A DNA stretch of 64,000 nucleotides from Croceimicrobium sp963977415 (GTDB lineage: Bacteria > Bacteroidota > Bacteroidia > Flavobacteriales > Schleiferiaceae), in assembly GCA_963977415.1 (NCBI GenBank), contig CAXBOS010000001.1, positions 365,066-429,065 of the forward strand. The letters run 5' to 3'. Each line of letters opens with the position of its first letter. Within the stretch, counting starts at the first letter, position 1. The notes beneath the pieces were generated by a model that saw only the letters and a list, made by a program, of their open reading frames with translations, ran no database searches and had not been told where the DNA came from. The position numbers were made by a program, and so were the translations under genes. Shown here in pieces: positions 26,016 to 33,958 of this stretch.

Positions 26016-27035
26016 ATGTTTACTAACGTTCATCAAGCAATAAAGTTATCCGACTATGGTCGCCTTAAAAATACGATTTTAAGGACGACTGCGTTGGATT
26101 TCGCGGAAAATGCTTTGGCTGTATTCCGGCTACAGGCAGAACACAATCCCGTGTACCGTCGTTGGATAGAGCTTTTAGGCCTTAATCCCGCAAAGGTTGC
26201 AAGCATAGAAGACATTCCTTTTATGCCAATCGACTTTTTTAAATCGCAGTTGGTAAGTCTGTTTAGCGCATCTGCCCCCGAGCAATTTTTAAGCTCTGGC
26301 ACCGGAGGCTACGGAAGCAGCAGGCACTTGGTGCACGATATCGACTTCTACGATGAGGTTTGCCGCACTATCTTCAAATCATTTTATCCACAGAAGGATG
26401 AATTTTTCATAGCCGCTCTTTTGCCTTCTTATTTAGAGCGATCGGGTTCTTCTTTAATTAGGATGGCGCAGGATTTTATCAATCACTCGAAAGATAGCGA
26501 TTCGGGTTTTTTTCTCGATAATCTCGAAGAATTAACTACACTTTTAGCAGAAAAAAAGAAGGCCCATGTGCCGATACTCTTACTGGGCGTAAGCTTTGCC
26601 TTATTGGATTTGGCGGAAGCATATCCACAAAATTTAGCGGGTAGTATCATTATGGAAACGGGCGGTATGAAAGGGCGACGGAAGGAAATGATACGAAGCG
26701 ATTTACATGACATTCTGAAAGCGAGCTTTCAGGTGAGCACGATTCACTCGGAGTATGGAATGACGGAACTATTCTCTCAGGCTTATAGCAAAGGCGAAGG
26801 GTTTTTTGAATGTCCGCCCTGGATGCGTGTCTCGGCGAGGCAGTTGGAAGATCCATTTAGTCCAGTAAAATTGGGGAAAACAGGAGCTCTAAATATTATT
26901 GATTTAGCTAATATAGATAGTTGCGCCTTTATTGAAACCCAAGATTTAGTGCGCGTTAATGAGGATGGTAGCTTTGAAATATTGGGACGATTTGATCGGG
27001 CCGAAGTTAGAGGCTGCAATTTGATGGTTTCTTAA
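26016..27035 (+). CDS. LuxE/PaaK-type acyl-protein synthetase-like adenylating enzyme
   Basis: A 339-residue member of the LuxE-like branch of the adenylate-forming superfamily. Features: IPFMPIDFFKSQLV, the phosphate loop FLSSGTGGYGSSRH, METGGMKGRRKEMIRSDLH, STIHSEYGMTELFSQAY with the YGMTE adenylation motif, and an ETQDLVRVNEDG / ILGRFD end like the RGD/GRxD hinge. It is shorter than phenylacetate-CoA ligase and lacks a full C-terminal lid. It may activate an acyl group for envelope or flexirubin-like synthesis; the substrate is not deducible. Confidence 0.8.
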   Translation: MFTNVHQAIKLSDYGRLKNTILRTTALDFAENALAVFRLQAEHNPVYRRWIELLGLNPAKVASIEDIPFMPIDFFKSQLVSLFSASAPEQFLSSGTGGYGSSRHLVHDIDFYDEVCRTIFKSFYPQKDEFFIAALLPSYLERSGSSLIRMAQDFINHSKDSDSGFFLDNLEELTTLLAEKKKAHVPILLLGVSFALLDLAEAYPQNLAGSIIMETGGMKGRRKEMIRSDLHDILKASFQVSTIHSEYGMTELFSQAYSKGEGFFECPPWMRVSARQLEDPFSPVKLGKTGALNIIDLANIDSCAFIETQDLVRVNEDGSFEILGRFDRAEVRGCNLMVS

Positions 27036-27041
27036 AAAACT

Positions 27042-27139
27042 GAATTCGATGTATAATTAGACCTCAGGTCACTTATAAATAGTGGCTTATAACAAACGAT
27101 AAGAGCAAGGTCTGCGTTATGGCAGAGTAAGCATCTTGC
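27042..27139. repeat. Dispersed TTCGAY..AATTAGRCCT repeat and hairpin
   Basis: GAATTCGATGTATAATTAG followed by ACCTCAGGTC (27042-27070) closely resembles words near 54795-54820 (reverse) and 58161-58183. Downstream, GCAAG (27105) pairs with CTTGC (27135) and TCTGC (27111-27115) with GCAGA (27122-27126) in a nested hairpin. This fills the gap before the next gene. Confidence 0.45.
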
Positions 27140-27156
27140 GAAAGCATAAAAATTTT

Positions 27157-27900
27157 ATGAAAAACACATTCTTGATATTAGCCCTTTTGGGTTCTCAATT
27201 TTTAAGCGCTCAGCTAACCGAAGAAAAGGCCGCTTTCTCTGAAAAACCGCGTGGAGAAAAAAGTTTTGAATTGGAGGCAGGTGAATTATTTTACAGCTTT
27301 GAAGGTGACGATGGCTGGTACAAAGCGCGCAAAGAGGTTTATTTTACAGCAGCTGATTTTGCCGATAAAGAGATTTTAGCGGGACGTAAATTGCTCAATA
27401 AAGAAGGAAAAGTAATTGGTAAAAGCATCTTGCCCTTAAAGCTTTATGAAATCGATACGATTGAGGCCTTTCGTGGTGAAAACACTTACCGAGGAATTAT
27501 TCAGGCCTATATCTATCAAACTAATATTGAGGAGCGCAGCATTCCCGAAGAAGAGATTTCAAAAATATTTACCGTAAAAAACCGCAACGAACAGCAAGAG
27601 CGATTTCAGGCTTTATGGGAGTTGCACAATGCAGAAGAGGTTTCCTATGGCGATTTAAATGCTTTTGTAATTCGCGAGAACAACCGCACTTCCGCGGAAG
27701 AAAAAGATTTTCGTGTGATCATGGTTTTTCGTGGATCCACCAGTCCTTATGCGGTAATAACTAATGGTCATACTATCACCGCTCCCAAAGTTAAAGACAG
27801 CTGGGAGGACGGTGAGTTTAAAATTACCTATTTCTATAAAGCTACCGATAAGCAGCGTGAGGTGATGGAAGAAATTTTATTGGAGAATTTGGCTTTGTAA
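27157..27900 (+). CDS. Secreted protein of unknown function
   Basis: The ATG at 27157 gives a 247-residue protein with signal peptide MKNTFLILALLGSQFLSAQ. The mature part is charged with mixed alpha/beta character (ELEAGELFYSFEGDDGWYK, RVIMVFRGSTSPYAVITNG) and has no catalytic motif or sorting domain that I recognise. It is probably periplasmic. It converges with tyrS and shares a terminator with it. Confidence 0.6.
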   Translation: MKNTFLILALLGSQFLSAQLTEEKAAFSEKPRGEKSFELEAGELFYSFEGDDGWYKARKEVYFTAADFADKEILAGRKLLNKEGKVIGKSILPLKLYEIDTIEAFRGENTYRGIIQAYIYQTNIEERSIPEEEISKIFTVKNRNEQQERFQALWELHNAEEVSYGDLNAFVIRENNRTSAEEKDFRVIMVFRGSTSPYAVITNGHTITAPKVKDSWEDGEFKITYFYKATDKQREVMEEILLENLAL

Positions 27901-27942
27901 TTTACCTAAGCCTAAGATTTTAAATTAGAATGATAGCAAAAA

Positions 27943-27974
27943 AAAAGGGGGACTGTTAAATCAGTCCCCCTTTT
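27943..27974. terminator. Bidirectional terminator between the secreted protein gene and tyrS
   Basis: GGGGGACTG (27947-27955) pairs with CAGTCCCCC (27962-27970) around TTAAAT, extended by AAAA/TTTT. Long A tract on the left and TTTT on the right serve both convergent genes. Confidence 0.88.
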
Positions 27975-27998
27975 GAGCTTTATAAAATTCGAGTTAGC

Positions 27999-29288
27999 CT
28001 ATACTAACTTTATCAAGAAATAATTCTTTTTTCCTTTTTGAGCCAATAAATATTGATCGGCAATAGTATCGCTCAAATCTACCTGCTTATCTAAGGAAAC
28101 TTTAGCCTTATTCAAGCTTACTCCATTGGCCTGTAGCATTTTGCGGGCTTCACCCTTAGAGCTAAATACCTGCGTTTCTTCCGCAAGGAGGGTAATGATA
28201 TCTAAGCCTTCGCTTAGTAGCTCCTTTTTAATTTCAAATTGCGGTACGCCGCTAAAAATTTCTAGCAAAGTGCGAACACCAAGAGTTTTTAAGTCTTCCT
28301 CGGTGCTCTTGCCAAACAAGATTTCGGAAGCTTTAACGGCCATTTCCAACTCCTTAGCGCCGTGTACCATAGTGGTTACCTCTTCCGCTAATTTGCGCTG
28401 TAAGTCCCTTTGATGAGGCGCTTCGTTATGTTCCGCCACGCGTTGCGCAATCTCTTCTTGCCCCAGCATGGTAAATATTTTAATATACTTCTCCGCGTCG
28501 GCATCGCTGGTGTTTAGCCAAAATTGGTAAAAGGTATAAGGGCTAGTATATTCGGCCGAAAGCCAGATGTTTCCTTCTTCTGTTTTACCGAATTTGCCAC
28601 CGTCGGCTTTGGTAATTAAAGGACAAGTAAGAGCGAAGGCTTCCCCGCTTTCTTTGCGTCGAATTAATTCGGTGCCAGTAGTGATATTTCCCCACTGATC
28701 TGAACCGCCCATTTGAATTTTGCAATTGTACTCACGGTAGAGGTGCAAGAAATCGTAACCCTGTACTAATTGATAAGTAAACTCGGTAAAAGACATGCCC
28801 TCACCCTCGCCGCTAAGACGTTTCTTAACCGAATCTTTGGCCATCATGTAATTTACGGTAAGATGTTTACCGATATCACGGATGAAATCCAAGAAGGTGA
28901 AATCGCGCATCCAGTCGTAATTGTTAACCAGAATAGCCGCATTGTCTGCTTTACTATCAAAGTCGAGAAAAAGGCGCAATTGCTCTTTAATAGCATTTTG
29001 ATTATGACGCAAAGCGGCTTCATCTAGGAGGTTACGCTCTTTGCTTTTGCCAGATGGATCACCAATCATTCCCGTTGCTCCGCCAATCAGGGCTAAGGGT
29101 CTGTGGCCCGCATTTTGGAAGTGCTTCAACATCATTATACTAACTAAATGACCGATGTGTAAAGAGTCTGCTGTAGGGTCAATACCCACATAAGCGGAGG
29201 TCATTTCCTTAGCGAGTTGTTCATTGGTTCCGGGCATGGCGTCATGCAACATGCCGCGCCAGCGTAATTCTTCTACAAAATTGCTCAT
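27999..29288 (-). CDS. tyrS: Tyrosyl-tRNA synthetase
   Basis: A 429-residue class I aminoacyl-tRNA synthetase charging tRNA-Tyr. It has the HIGH motif in DPTADSLHIGHLVSIMML, the tyrosine pocket QLVQGYDFLHLYREYNCKIQMGGSDQWGN, and KFGKTEEGN as the KMSKS equivalent. The C-terminal S4-like RNA-binding domain follows (GEARKMLQANGVSLNKAKV). Length and motifs are normal. A -7 box, TAATTTTG on the minus strand at 29308-29315, lies 19 nt before the ATG. Confidence 0.97.
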   Translation of the reverse strand: MSNFVEELRWRGMLHDAMPGTNEQLAKEMTSAYVGIDPTADSLHIGHLVSIMMLKHFQNAGHRPLALIGGATGMIGDPSGKSKERNLLDEAALRHNQNAIKEQLRLFLDFDSKADNAAILVNNYDWMRDFTFLDFIRDIGKHLTVNYMMAKDSVKKRLSGEGEGMSFTEFTYQLVQGYDFLHLYREYNCKIQMGGSDQWGNITTGTELIRRKESGEAFALTCPLITKADGGKFGKTEEGNIWLSAEYTSPYTFYQFWLNTSDADAEKYIKIFTMLGQEEIAQRVAEHNEAPHQRDLQRKLAEEVTTMVHGAKELEMAVKASEILFGKSTEEDLKTLGVRTLLEIFSGVPQFEIKKELLSEGLDIITLLAEETQVFSSKGEARKMLQANGVSLNKAKVSLDKQVDLSDTIADQYLLAQKGKKNYFLIKLV

Positions 29289-29307
29289 GGTTCTACTTAA
29301 AGGCTCA

Positions 29308-29315
29308 CAAAATTA
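29308..29315 (-). promoter_or_regulatory. -7 element of tyrS
   Basis: TAATTTTG on the minus strand matches TAnnTTTG and leaves a 19-nt leader before the tyrS ATG. Confidence 0.5.
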
Positions 29316-29395
29316 GAGCTTAGCGCTGGAAAGCCCTATAAATTTCACAGGGTATTTTTTAATATCAATACATTTAGCAGCATTATTTGCGAAAA

Positions 29396-29427
29396 AATGC
29401 TTGAAATTAATTTCTTGGCTACCTTCG
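29396..29427 (+). promoter_or_regulatory. Predicted promoter of the SDR gene
   Basis: TTTG (29396-29399), a 20-nt spacer and TACCTTCG (29420-29427) fit the -33/-7 pattern with one mismatch, 14 nt before the ATG at 29442. Confidence 0.45.
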
Positions 29428-29441
29428 CTTAAAAATTAGAG

Positions 29442-30449
29442 ATGCGGTATGCAGTAACGGGAGCCACTGGTTTAGTAGGTTCACATGTGGTTTACAGTTT
29501 GCTTTTGCAAAATGAAGAAGTGGTAGTACTGCATCGGGCCCAATCTAATAAGGAGTCCTTACGGAAGGTCTTTTCCTATTATAGCAAAGAGGCGGAAAGT
29601 TTATTTGCCAAAATAGAATGGCAAGAGGTCGATCTTTTAGATGGCAGCGATTTATATACTATTCTCCCCGGTGTAGATATTATTATGCACTGCGCCGCCA
29701 CGGTAAGCTTTAATCCGCGCGATTTTCAAAGCACAGTAGTCGATAATCCAAAAATTACCGCAAATGTGATTGATGCTGCCTTAGTCGCTAAGGTTAAAAA
29801 GTTTATTCACGTTAGCAGCGTGGCAGCTTTGGGACGTAAGCCAGGCGAAAATCGTCTTAATGAAAATAGCTTTTGGATTGAGAGCGACGAGAATTCTAAT
29901 TACGCCATTGGTAAGCATGCCGCCGAAATGGAAGTATGGCGCGGTAGAGAAGAAGGTCTAGCGGTAGCCATCGTTAACCCCACCATAATTCTCGGTCCGG
30001 GTAATTGGTCGCAGGGCTCAGCTGCTTTAATTAAAAATATTGCCGAAGGATTTAATTATTATACCAAAGGCATAAATGGGTTTGTAGATGTGCGTGATGT
30101 TGCCGCAATCATGTTGCGTTTGGCCACGACGGATATAGAAGGGGAACGCTTTGTAATAGTTTCGGAAAACCGCTCCTATCAAGAAGTCTTTGCGATGATG
30201 GCGGATGCCCTAGGTGTAAAAGGACCTCAAACTGAAGTAAAACCCTGGATGAGCGCACTCGCTTGGCGTTGGGAAGCCTTAAAAAGCAGGATAACTGGCA
30301 AGGCGCCATTGGTAACGAAAGAAACTGCGCGAACTTCCTTAGGTTTTTATTATTATGAAAATGATAAGGTGAAACAGGCCCTTGACTATGAATTTATTCC
30401 TGTGGAAAAATCCATTGCCGATTTAGCTAGCTTTTATCAGCAGAAATAG
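29442..30449 (+). CDS. NAD(P)-dependent epimerase/reductase, extended SDR
   Basis: A 335-residue extended short-chain dehydrogenase. The N-terminal nucleotide loop is AVTGATGLVGSHV; HVSSVAALG and YAIGK (YxxxK) form the catalytic region, and VAIVNPTIILGPGNW is typical of the dihydroflavonol-reductase-like group. The substrate cannot be inferred. Its 3' end overlaps the DUF4296 gene on the other strand by 23 bp. Confidence 0.85.
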   Translation: MRYAVTGATGLVGSHVVYSLLLQNEEVVVLHRAQSNKESLRKVFSYYSKEAESLFAKIEWQEVDLLDGSDLYTILPGVDIIMHCAATVSFNPRDFQSTVVDNPKITANVIDAALVAKVKKFIHVSSVAALGRKPGENRLNENSFWIESDENSNYAIGKHAAEMEVWRGREEGLAVAIVNPTIILGPGNWSQGSAALIKNIAEGFNYYTKGINGFVDVRDVAAIMLRLATTDIEGERFVIVSENRSYQEVFAMMADALGVKGPQTEVKPWMSALAWRWEALKSRITGKAPLVTKETARTSLGFYYYENDKVKQALDYEFIPVEKSIADLASFYQQK

Positions 30450-30924
30450 CAGTTTTCTTTTGGGTGGCGCTCGAATCTATTTCTTGTTTTGGCGTAACTT
30501 TAGACGTGTCAATCACCTCTACCTGAGAGTTTGATGCGCCAATTTCAGGCTCTGTCACTGCTTCAATCTCGCCTTCTACAGCGCTACTCATCGTGCTTAA
30601 ATTGGTGAGCACCTGCTCGTAAAGAACATCCATCTTCTCGGCATTGCGCGAGTAAAACCGAAAGGAACTATCGTACTGCGATTCCCGAATATCATGCTTC
30701 TCCCAAAGTTTCATATAATGATCTAGGGCGTAAAGGGTATCGCCTAAAACCTTTTTACCAATGCGAGATCCTTCAATAATATGAACATCGGTTAAGATGT
30801 TTATCATCTTATCCTCAGAGATAACCCAATCGGGAATATCCGCTGTTTTCTGGGGTGCTTCGGGGGCGCAGGCCATTAAAAAGGCTGAGCTAAGAAGTAG
30901 ATAATATTTAAACTTCGCGATCAA
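30427..30924 (-). CDS. DUF4296 lipoprotein
   Basis: A 165-residue lipoprotein with a lipobox at FLMACAPEA and the DUF4296 pattern (IPDWVISEDKMINILTDVHI, WEKHDIRESQYDSSFRFYS). The function of this Bacteroidota family is unknown. The C-terminus is Ser/Thr/Glu rich and low in complexity. It overlaps the pyrC end by 17 bp on the same strand, so the two are probably co-transcribed. Confidence 0.8.
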   Translation of the reverse strand: MIAKFKYYLLLSSAFLMACAPEAPQKTADIPDWVISEDKMINILTDVHIIEGSRIGKKVLGDTLYALDHYMKLWEKHDIRESQYDSSFRFYSRNAEKMDVLYEQVLTNLSTMSSAVEGEIEAVTEPEIGASNSQVEVIDTSKVTPKQEIDSSATQKKTAISADKS

Positions 30925-32257
30925 ATTCTAGTCTTTGAGCGGCTTTGTTTTCGGAAACTTTTCCGTTTTCATATACAAGGCTACCGTTTACCAAAGTATG
31001 CGTTACTCTCGCTCTAAAAGTGGTTTCTTCAAAAGGCGACCAGCCGCATTTCGAAAGGATATTGTCTTTACTTACGCGCCAAGGACGAGAAGGGTCAACA
31101 ATACAGATATCAGCCCAATAGCCCTCTCGTAAATAACCACGCTCTTTAATATTGAATAAAATAGCGGGATTGTGACACATTTTCTCTACCAGCATTTCAA
31201 TGCTCATTTTGTCGTCGCGCACAAATTCCATCATTGCAGGAACCGCATGTTGTACCAAGGGTCCACCGCTCGGGGCAGATAGGTAAGGGTTGTTTTTTTC
31301 TTCTAAAGTGTGCGGAGCGTGATCGGTTGCAATTACGTCGATACGTCCGTCTAATACTGCATTGAAAATAGCCTGACGGTCACTTTCGTCTTTTACGGCC
31401 GGGTTCCATTTTATAAGACTGCCTTTTTCAGCATAATGATCACTGTTAAACCACAAGTGATGAATACAGGCTTCTGCGGTGATTTTCTTTTCCGCTAGCG
31501 GTAGTTTATTATCGAAAAGCTCGCATTCTTCGGCGGTGCTAATGTGGAACACATGCAAGCGGCTCCCGAATTTCTTGGCCAATTCTACCGCAAGACTGGA
31601 AGATTTTAAACAAGCTTCACGACTGCGAATTAAAGGGTGCATCGACATGGGAATAGCTTCTCCATATTTGGCTTCTGCTTCCGCAAGATTGGCTTTTATA
31701 GTGGCTTCGTCTTCGCAGTGTGTAATAATCGGGAGATTTACTTGCGAGAAGATTCCTTCCAAAGCTTTTAGATCGTCAACCAGCATATTACCAGTGCTGC
31801 TTCCCATAAAAACTTTTACGGCTGACACCCAGCGAGGATCTACTTTTTTAAGTTCTTCGAGGTTGTCGTTCGCGCCACCAATATTAAAGGCATAGTTGGC
31901 GAATGACTTCTCGGCAGCAATAGTATATTTAGCTTCTAACTTTTCTAGAGTAGTAGCCGCAGGTTTAGTGTTGGGTTGCTCAATATAAGAAGTAATTCCG
32001 CCAGCAATAGCCGCACGCGACTCACTGTAGATATCACCTTTATGAGTGAGGCCTGGCTCGCGGAAGTGAACTTGATCGTCGATAATTCCTGGCAGAACAT
32101 AGCTTCCAGCGGCGTCAATAATTTGGGTGTCGCTATCTCGCTGACTTAAGTTTGGAGAAATTTTAGCGATACGGCCATCTTCAATAAATATATCACTTTC
32201 GATGGTTTGCCCTTCATTTACGAGGCGGGCATTCTTGATTAATATCTTCTTTTTCAT
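30908..32257 (-). CDS. pyrC: Dihydroorotase
   Basis: A 449-residue class I-like dihydroorotase of pyrimidine synthesis, interconverting carbamoyl-aspartate and dihydroorotate. It shows IDDQVHFREPGLTHKGD, YIEQPNTKPAA, the bridging-Lys region SAVKVFMGSSTGNM, ITHCEDE, VFHISTAEE and ATDHAPHT. The first His of the usual DxHxH metal motif is Gln (DDQVH); I believe this variant is common in the phylum. Allantoinase is an alternative within the amidohydrolase group, but dihydroorotase fits the FREPG context best. Confidence 0.9.
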   Translation of the reverse strand: MKKKILIKNARLVNEGQTIESDIFIEDGRIAKISPNLSQRDSDTQIIDAAGSYVLPGIIDDQVHFREPGLTHKGDIYSESRAAIAGGITSYIEQPNTKPAATTLEKLEAKYTIAAEKSFANYAFNIGGANDNLEELKKVDPRWVSAVKVFMGSSTGNMLVDDLKALEGIFSQVNLPIITHCEDEATIKANLAEAEAKYGEAIPMSMHPLIRSREACLKSSSLAVELAKKFGSRLHVFHISTAEECELFDNKLPLAEKKITAEACIHHLWFNSDHYAEKGSLIKWNPAVKDESDRQAIFNAVLDGRIDVIATDHAPHTLEEKNNPYLSAPSGGPLVQHAVPAMMEFVRDDKMSIEMLVEKMCHNPAILFNIKERGYLREGYWADICIVDPSRPWRVSKDNILSKCGWSPFEETTFRARVTHTLVNGSLVYENGKVSENKAAQRLEFDREV

Positions 32258-32272
32258 GGTTAAAAAAGCAGG

Positions 32273-33001
32273 TTATTGGTGGCGTCGTAAAAGACTACGA
32301 AGCTTAAGCTTGAGAACGCCAAAAACGGCTTCGTTAATTATACCTGAACTCATTTTAGAGGTGCCTAAGGTTCGGTCGGTAAAAATAACGGGCACTTCCT
32401 TTATTTTAAATCCTAATTTATGGGTAATAAACTTCATTTCGATTTGAAAGGCATAGCCTACGAAACGAATCTTTTTAAAATTCATTTTTTCAAGCACTTC
32501 TCTGCGAAAGCATACAAAACCAGCCGTGGTATCTTCTACAGGAATACCTAGGATTATGCGCACATAGCGCGAAGCGAAATAGCTTAGTAATACTCGGCTC
32601 ATGGGCCAGTTTACTACGTTCACTCCTTTTACATAACGCGAGCCAATGGCCATCCCAAATTTTTCTTCCTTGCAAGTTTTATAAAGCAGCTCCAAGTCTT
32701 TGGGGTCGTGCGAAAAATCGGCGTCCATCTCAAAGATAAACTGATAATTTCTTTCTAAGGCCCAACTGAAACCAGCTAGATAAGCAGTGCCCAAACCTTG
32801 CTTTCCCGCTCGAGGCAGAAGGAAAAGCTTGTGTTCGTATTCGCCTTGCAGGTGCTTTACAATTTCTTGCGTCCCGTCAGGCGAGTTGTCATCCACTATT
32901 AAAACATGGTAGTCTGAATGTAGGGCGAAGACCGTGCGAATAATTCGCTCGATATTTTCCTTTTCATTATAGGTTGGTATGACTACTAGCGCTTCAGACA
33001 A
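32273..33001 (-). CDS. Polyprenol-phosphate mannosyltransferase-like glycosyltransferase 2 (DPM1-like)
   Basis: A 242-residue GT-A enzyme with VVIPTYNEKENI, IVDDNSPDGTQEIV and FEMDADFSHDPKDL (the metal-binding DAD), and GLGTAYLAGF. The start is TTG at 33001 (MSEALVVIPTYNEK), matching family N-termini; an upstream TTG at 33025 lies inside the -7 box, so it cannot be used. It probably transfers a sugar to a polyprenyl phosphate. It lacks the C-terminal membrane domain of larger relatives. It lies 16 bp before pyrC in the same direction. Confidence 0.9.
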   Translation of the reverse strand: MSEALVVIPTYNEKENIERIIRTVFALHSDYHVLIVDDNSPDGTQEIVKHLQGEYEHKLFLLPRAGKQGLGTAYLAGFSWALERNYQFIFEMDADFSHDPKDLELLYKTCKEEKFGMAIGSRYVKGVNVVNWPMSRVLLSYFASRYVRIILGIPVEDTTAGFVCFRREVLEKMNFKKIRFVGYAFQIEMKFITHKLGFKIKEVPVIFTDRTLGTSKMSSGIINEAVFGVLKLKLRSLLRRHQ

Positions 33002-33022
33002 AGGGTGTAAATATTTAGTGGG

Positions 33023-33030
33023 CAAAAGTA
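33023..33030 (-). promoter_or_regulatory. -7 element that decides the DPM1-like start
   Basis: TACTTTTG on the minus strand followed by CC matches TAnnTTTG. It contains the upstream TTG candidate start, so translation should begin at the TTG at 33001, which leaves a 21-nt leader from this box. Confidence 0.6.
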
Positions 33031-33114
33031 CATATTAATGCTCGTAATAATATTGGCAATAAGTTAAAGAATCTAACTCGAGCGAATATAACGGATGCTT
33101 GCCCTTTTTATGGT

Positions 33115-33145
33115 TTAAAAAAAACCCTGCCTTAGCAGCAGGGTT
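33115..33145 (-). terminator. Terminator of the sdhCAB operon
   Basis: AACCCTGC (33123-33130) pairs with GCAGGGTT (33138-33145). On the minus strand the stem is followed by a run of T, giving a good terminator about 30 bp after sdhB. Confidence 0.82.
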
Positions 33146-33174
33146 CAATTTATAGTAAAGTAATAATTAATTAT

Positions 33175-33927
33175 TTATTTGCTACTTGATAAACTGGCTC
33201 CTAAGTACTCACGGTTTAAGCGAGCAATATTTTCTAGCGAAATTCCTACCGGGCACTCTTCTGCGCAAGCGCCAACATTAGAGCAGTTGCCAAAGCCTTC
33301 TAAGTCCATTTGGTTTACCATGCTGGTTACGCGTTCTTTAGCTTCTACTTTACCTTGCGGTAGAAGGGATAGCTGTGAAACTTTGGCGGATACGAATAAC
33401 ATGGCCGATGCATTAGGACAAGCGGCCACACAGCCTCCGCAACCGATACAGGTGGCTGCATTAAAGGCTGCATCTGCATCTGCTTTGGGCACTGGAATAG
33501 CATTAGCATCAAGGGTGTTACCTGAAGTGTTAACCGATACAAAACCACCCGCTTGAATAACGCGATCCAAGGCGGCACGATCTACTGCTAAATCTTTTAG
33601 TACTGGAAAAGCTTTGGCGCGGAACGGCTCTACATAAATAGTATCGCCATCCTTAAATTTACGCATGTGCAGCTGGCAAGTTGTGGTGCCAGACTCTGGT
33701 CCATGCGGTTCGCCATTAATGTGCATCGAGCACATGCCACAGATGCCTTCGCGGCAATCGTGATCGAAAGCAACGGGATCGTCGCCTTTGTCAATTAATT
33801 CTTCGTTGAGCTGATCCATCATTTCTAAGAAAGAGCTGTCGGCACTTACATTCTTAACTTGATAGTCTTTTAAGCTTCCTTTACTGTTGGTATTAGCTTG
33901 ACGCCAAATTTTTAATTTTAAATCCAT
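33175..33927 (-). CDS. sdhB: Succinate dehydrogenase/fumarate reductase iron-sulfur subunit
   Basis: A 250-residue subunit with three Fe-S clusters. The [2Fe-2S] site is CREGICGMCSMHING plus a later C (TTCQLH); the [4Fe-4S] site is CIGCGGCVAACPN; the [3Fe-4S] site is CSNVGACAEECPVGI. It carries electrons from the flavoprotein to quinone at the inner membrane. It is the last gene of sdhC-sdhA-sdhB, the order typical of Bacteroidota complex II (B-type with a single cytochrome subunit). Confidence 0.95.
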   Translation of the reverse strand: MDLKLKIWRQANTNSKGSLKDYQVKNVSADSSFLEMMDQLNEELIDKGDDPVAFDHDCREGICGMCSMHINGEPHGPESGTTTCQLHMRKFKDGDTIYVEPFRAKAFPVLKDLAVDRAALDRVIQAGGFVSVNTSGNTLDANAIPVPKADADAAFNAATCIGCGGCVAACPNASAMLFVSAKVSQLSLLPQGKVEAKERVTSMVNQMDLEGFGNCSNVGACAEECPVGISLENIARLNREYLGASLSSSK

Positions 33928-33958
33928 GCTTCTAATTTTTTAGGGCTCTAGGCCAATT

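Noticed and set aside
31479..31895. 138-codon ORF antisense to pyrC
   Set aside because: It is a shadow of the well-supported dihydroorotase gene and has no recognisable motif.
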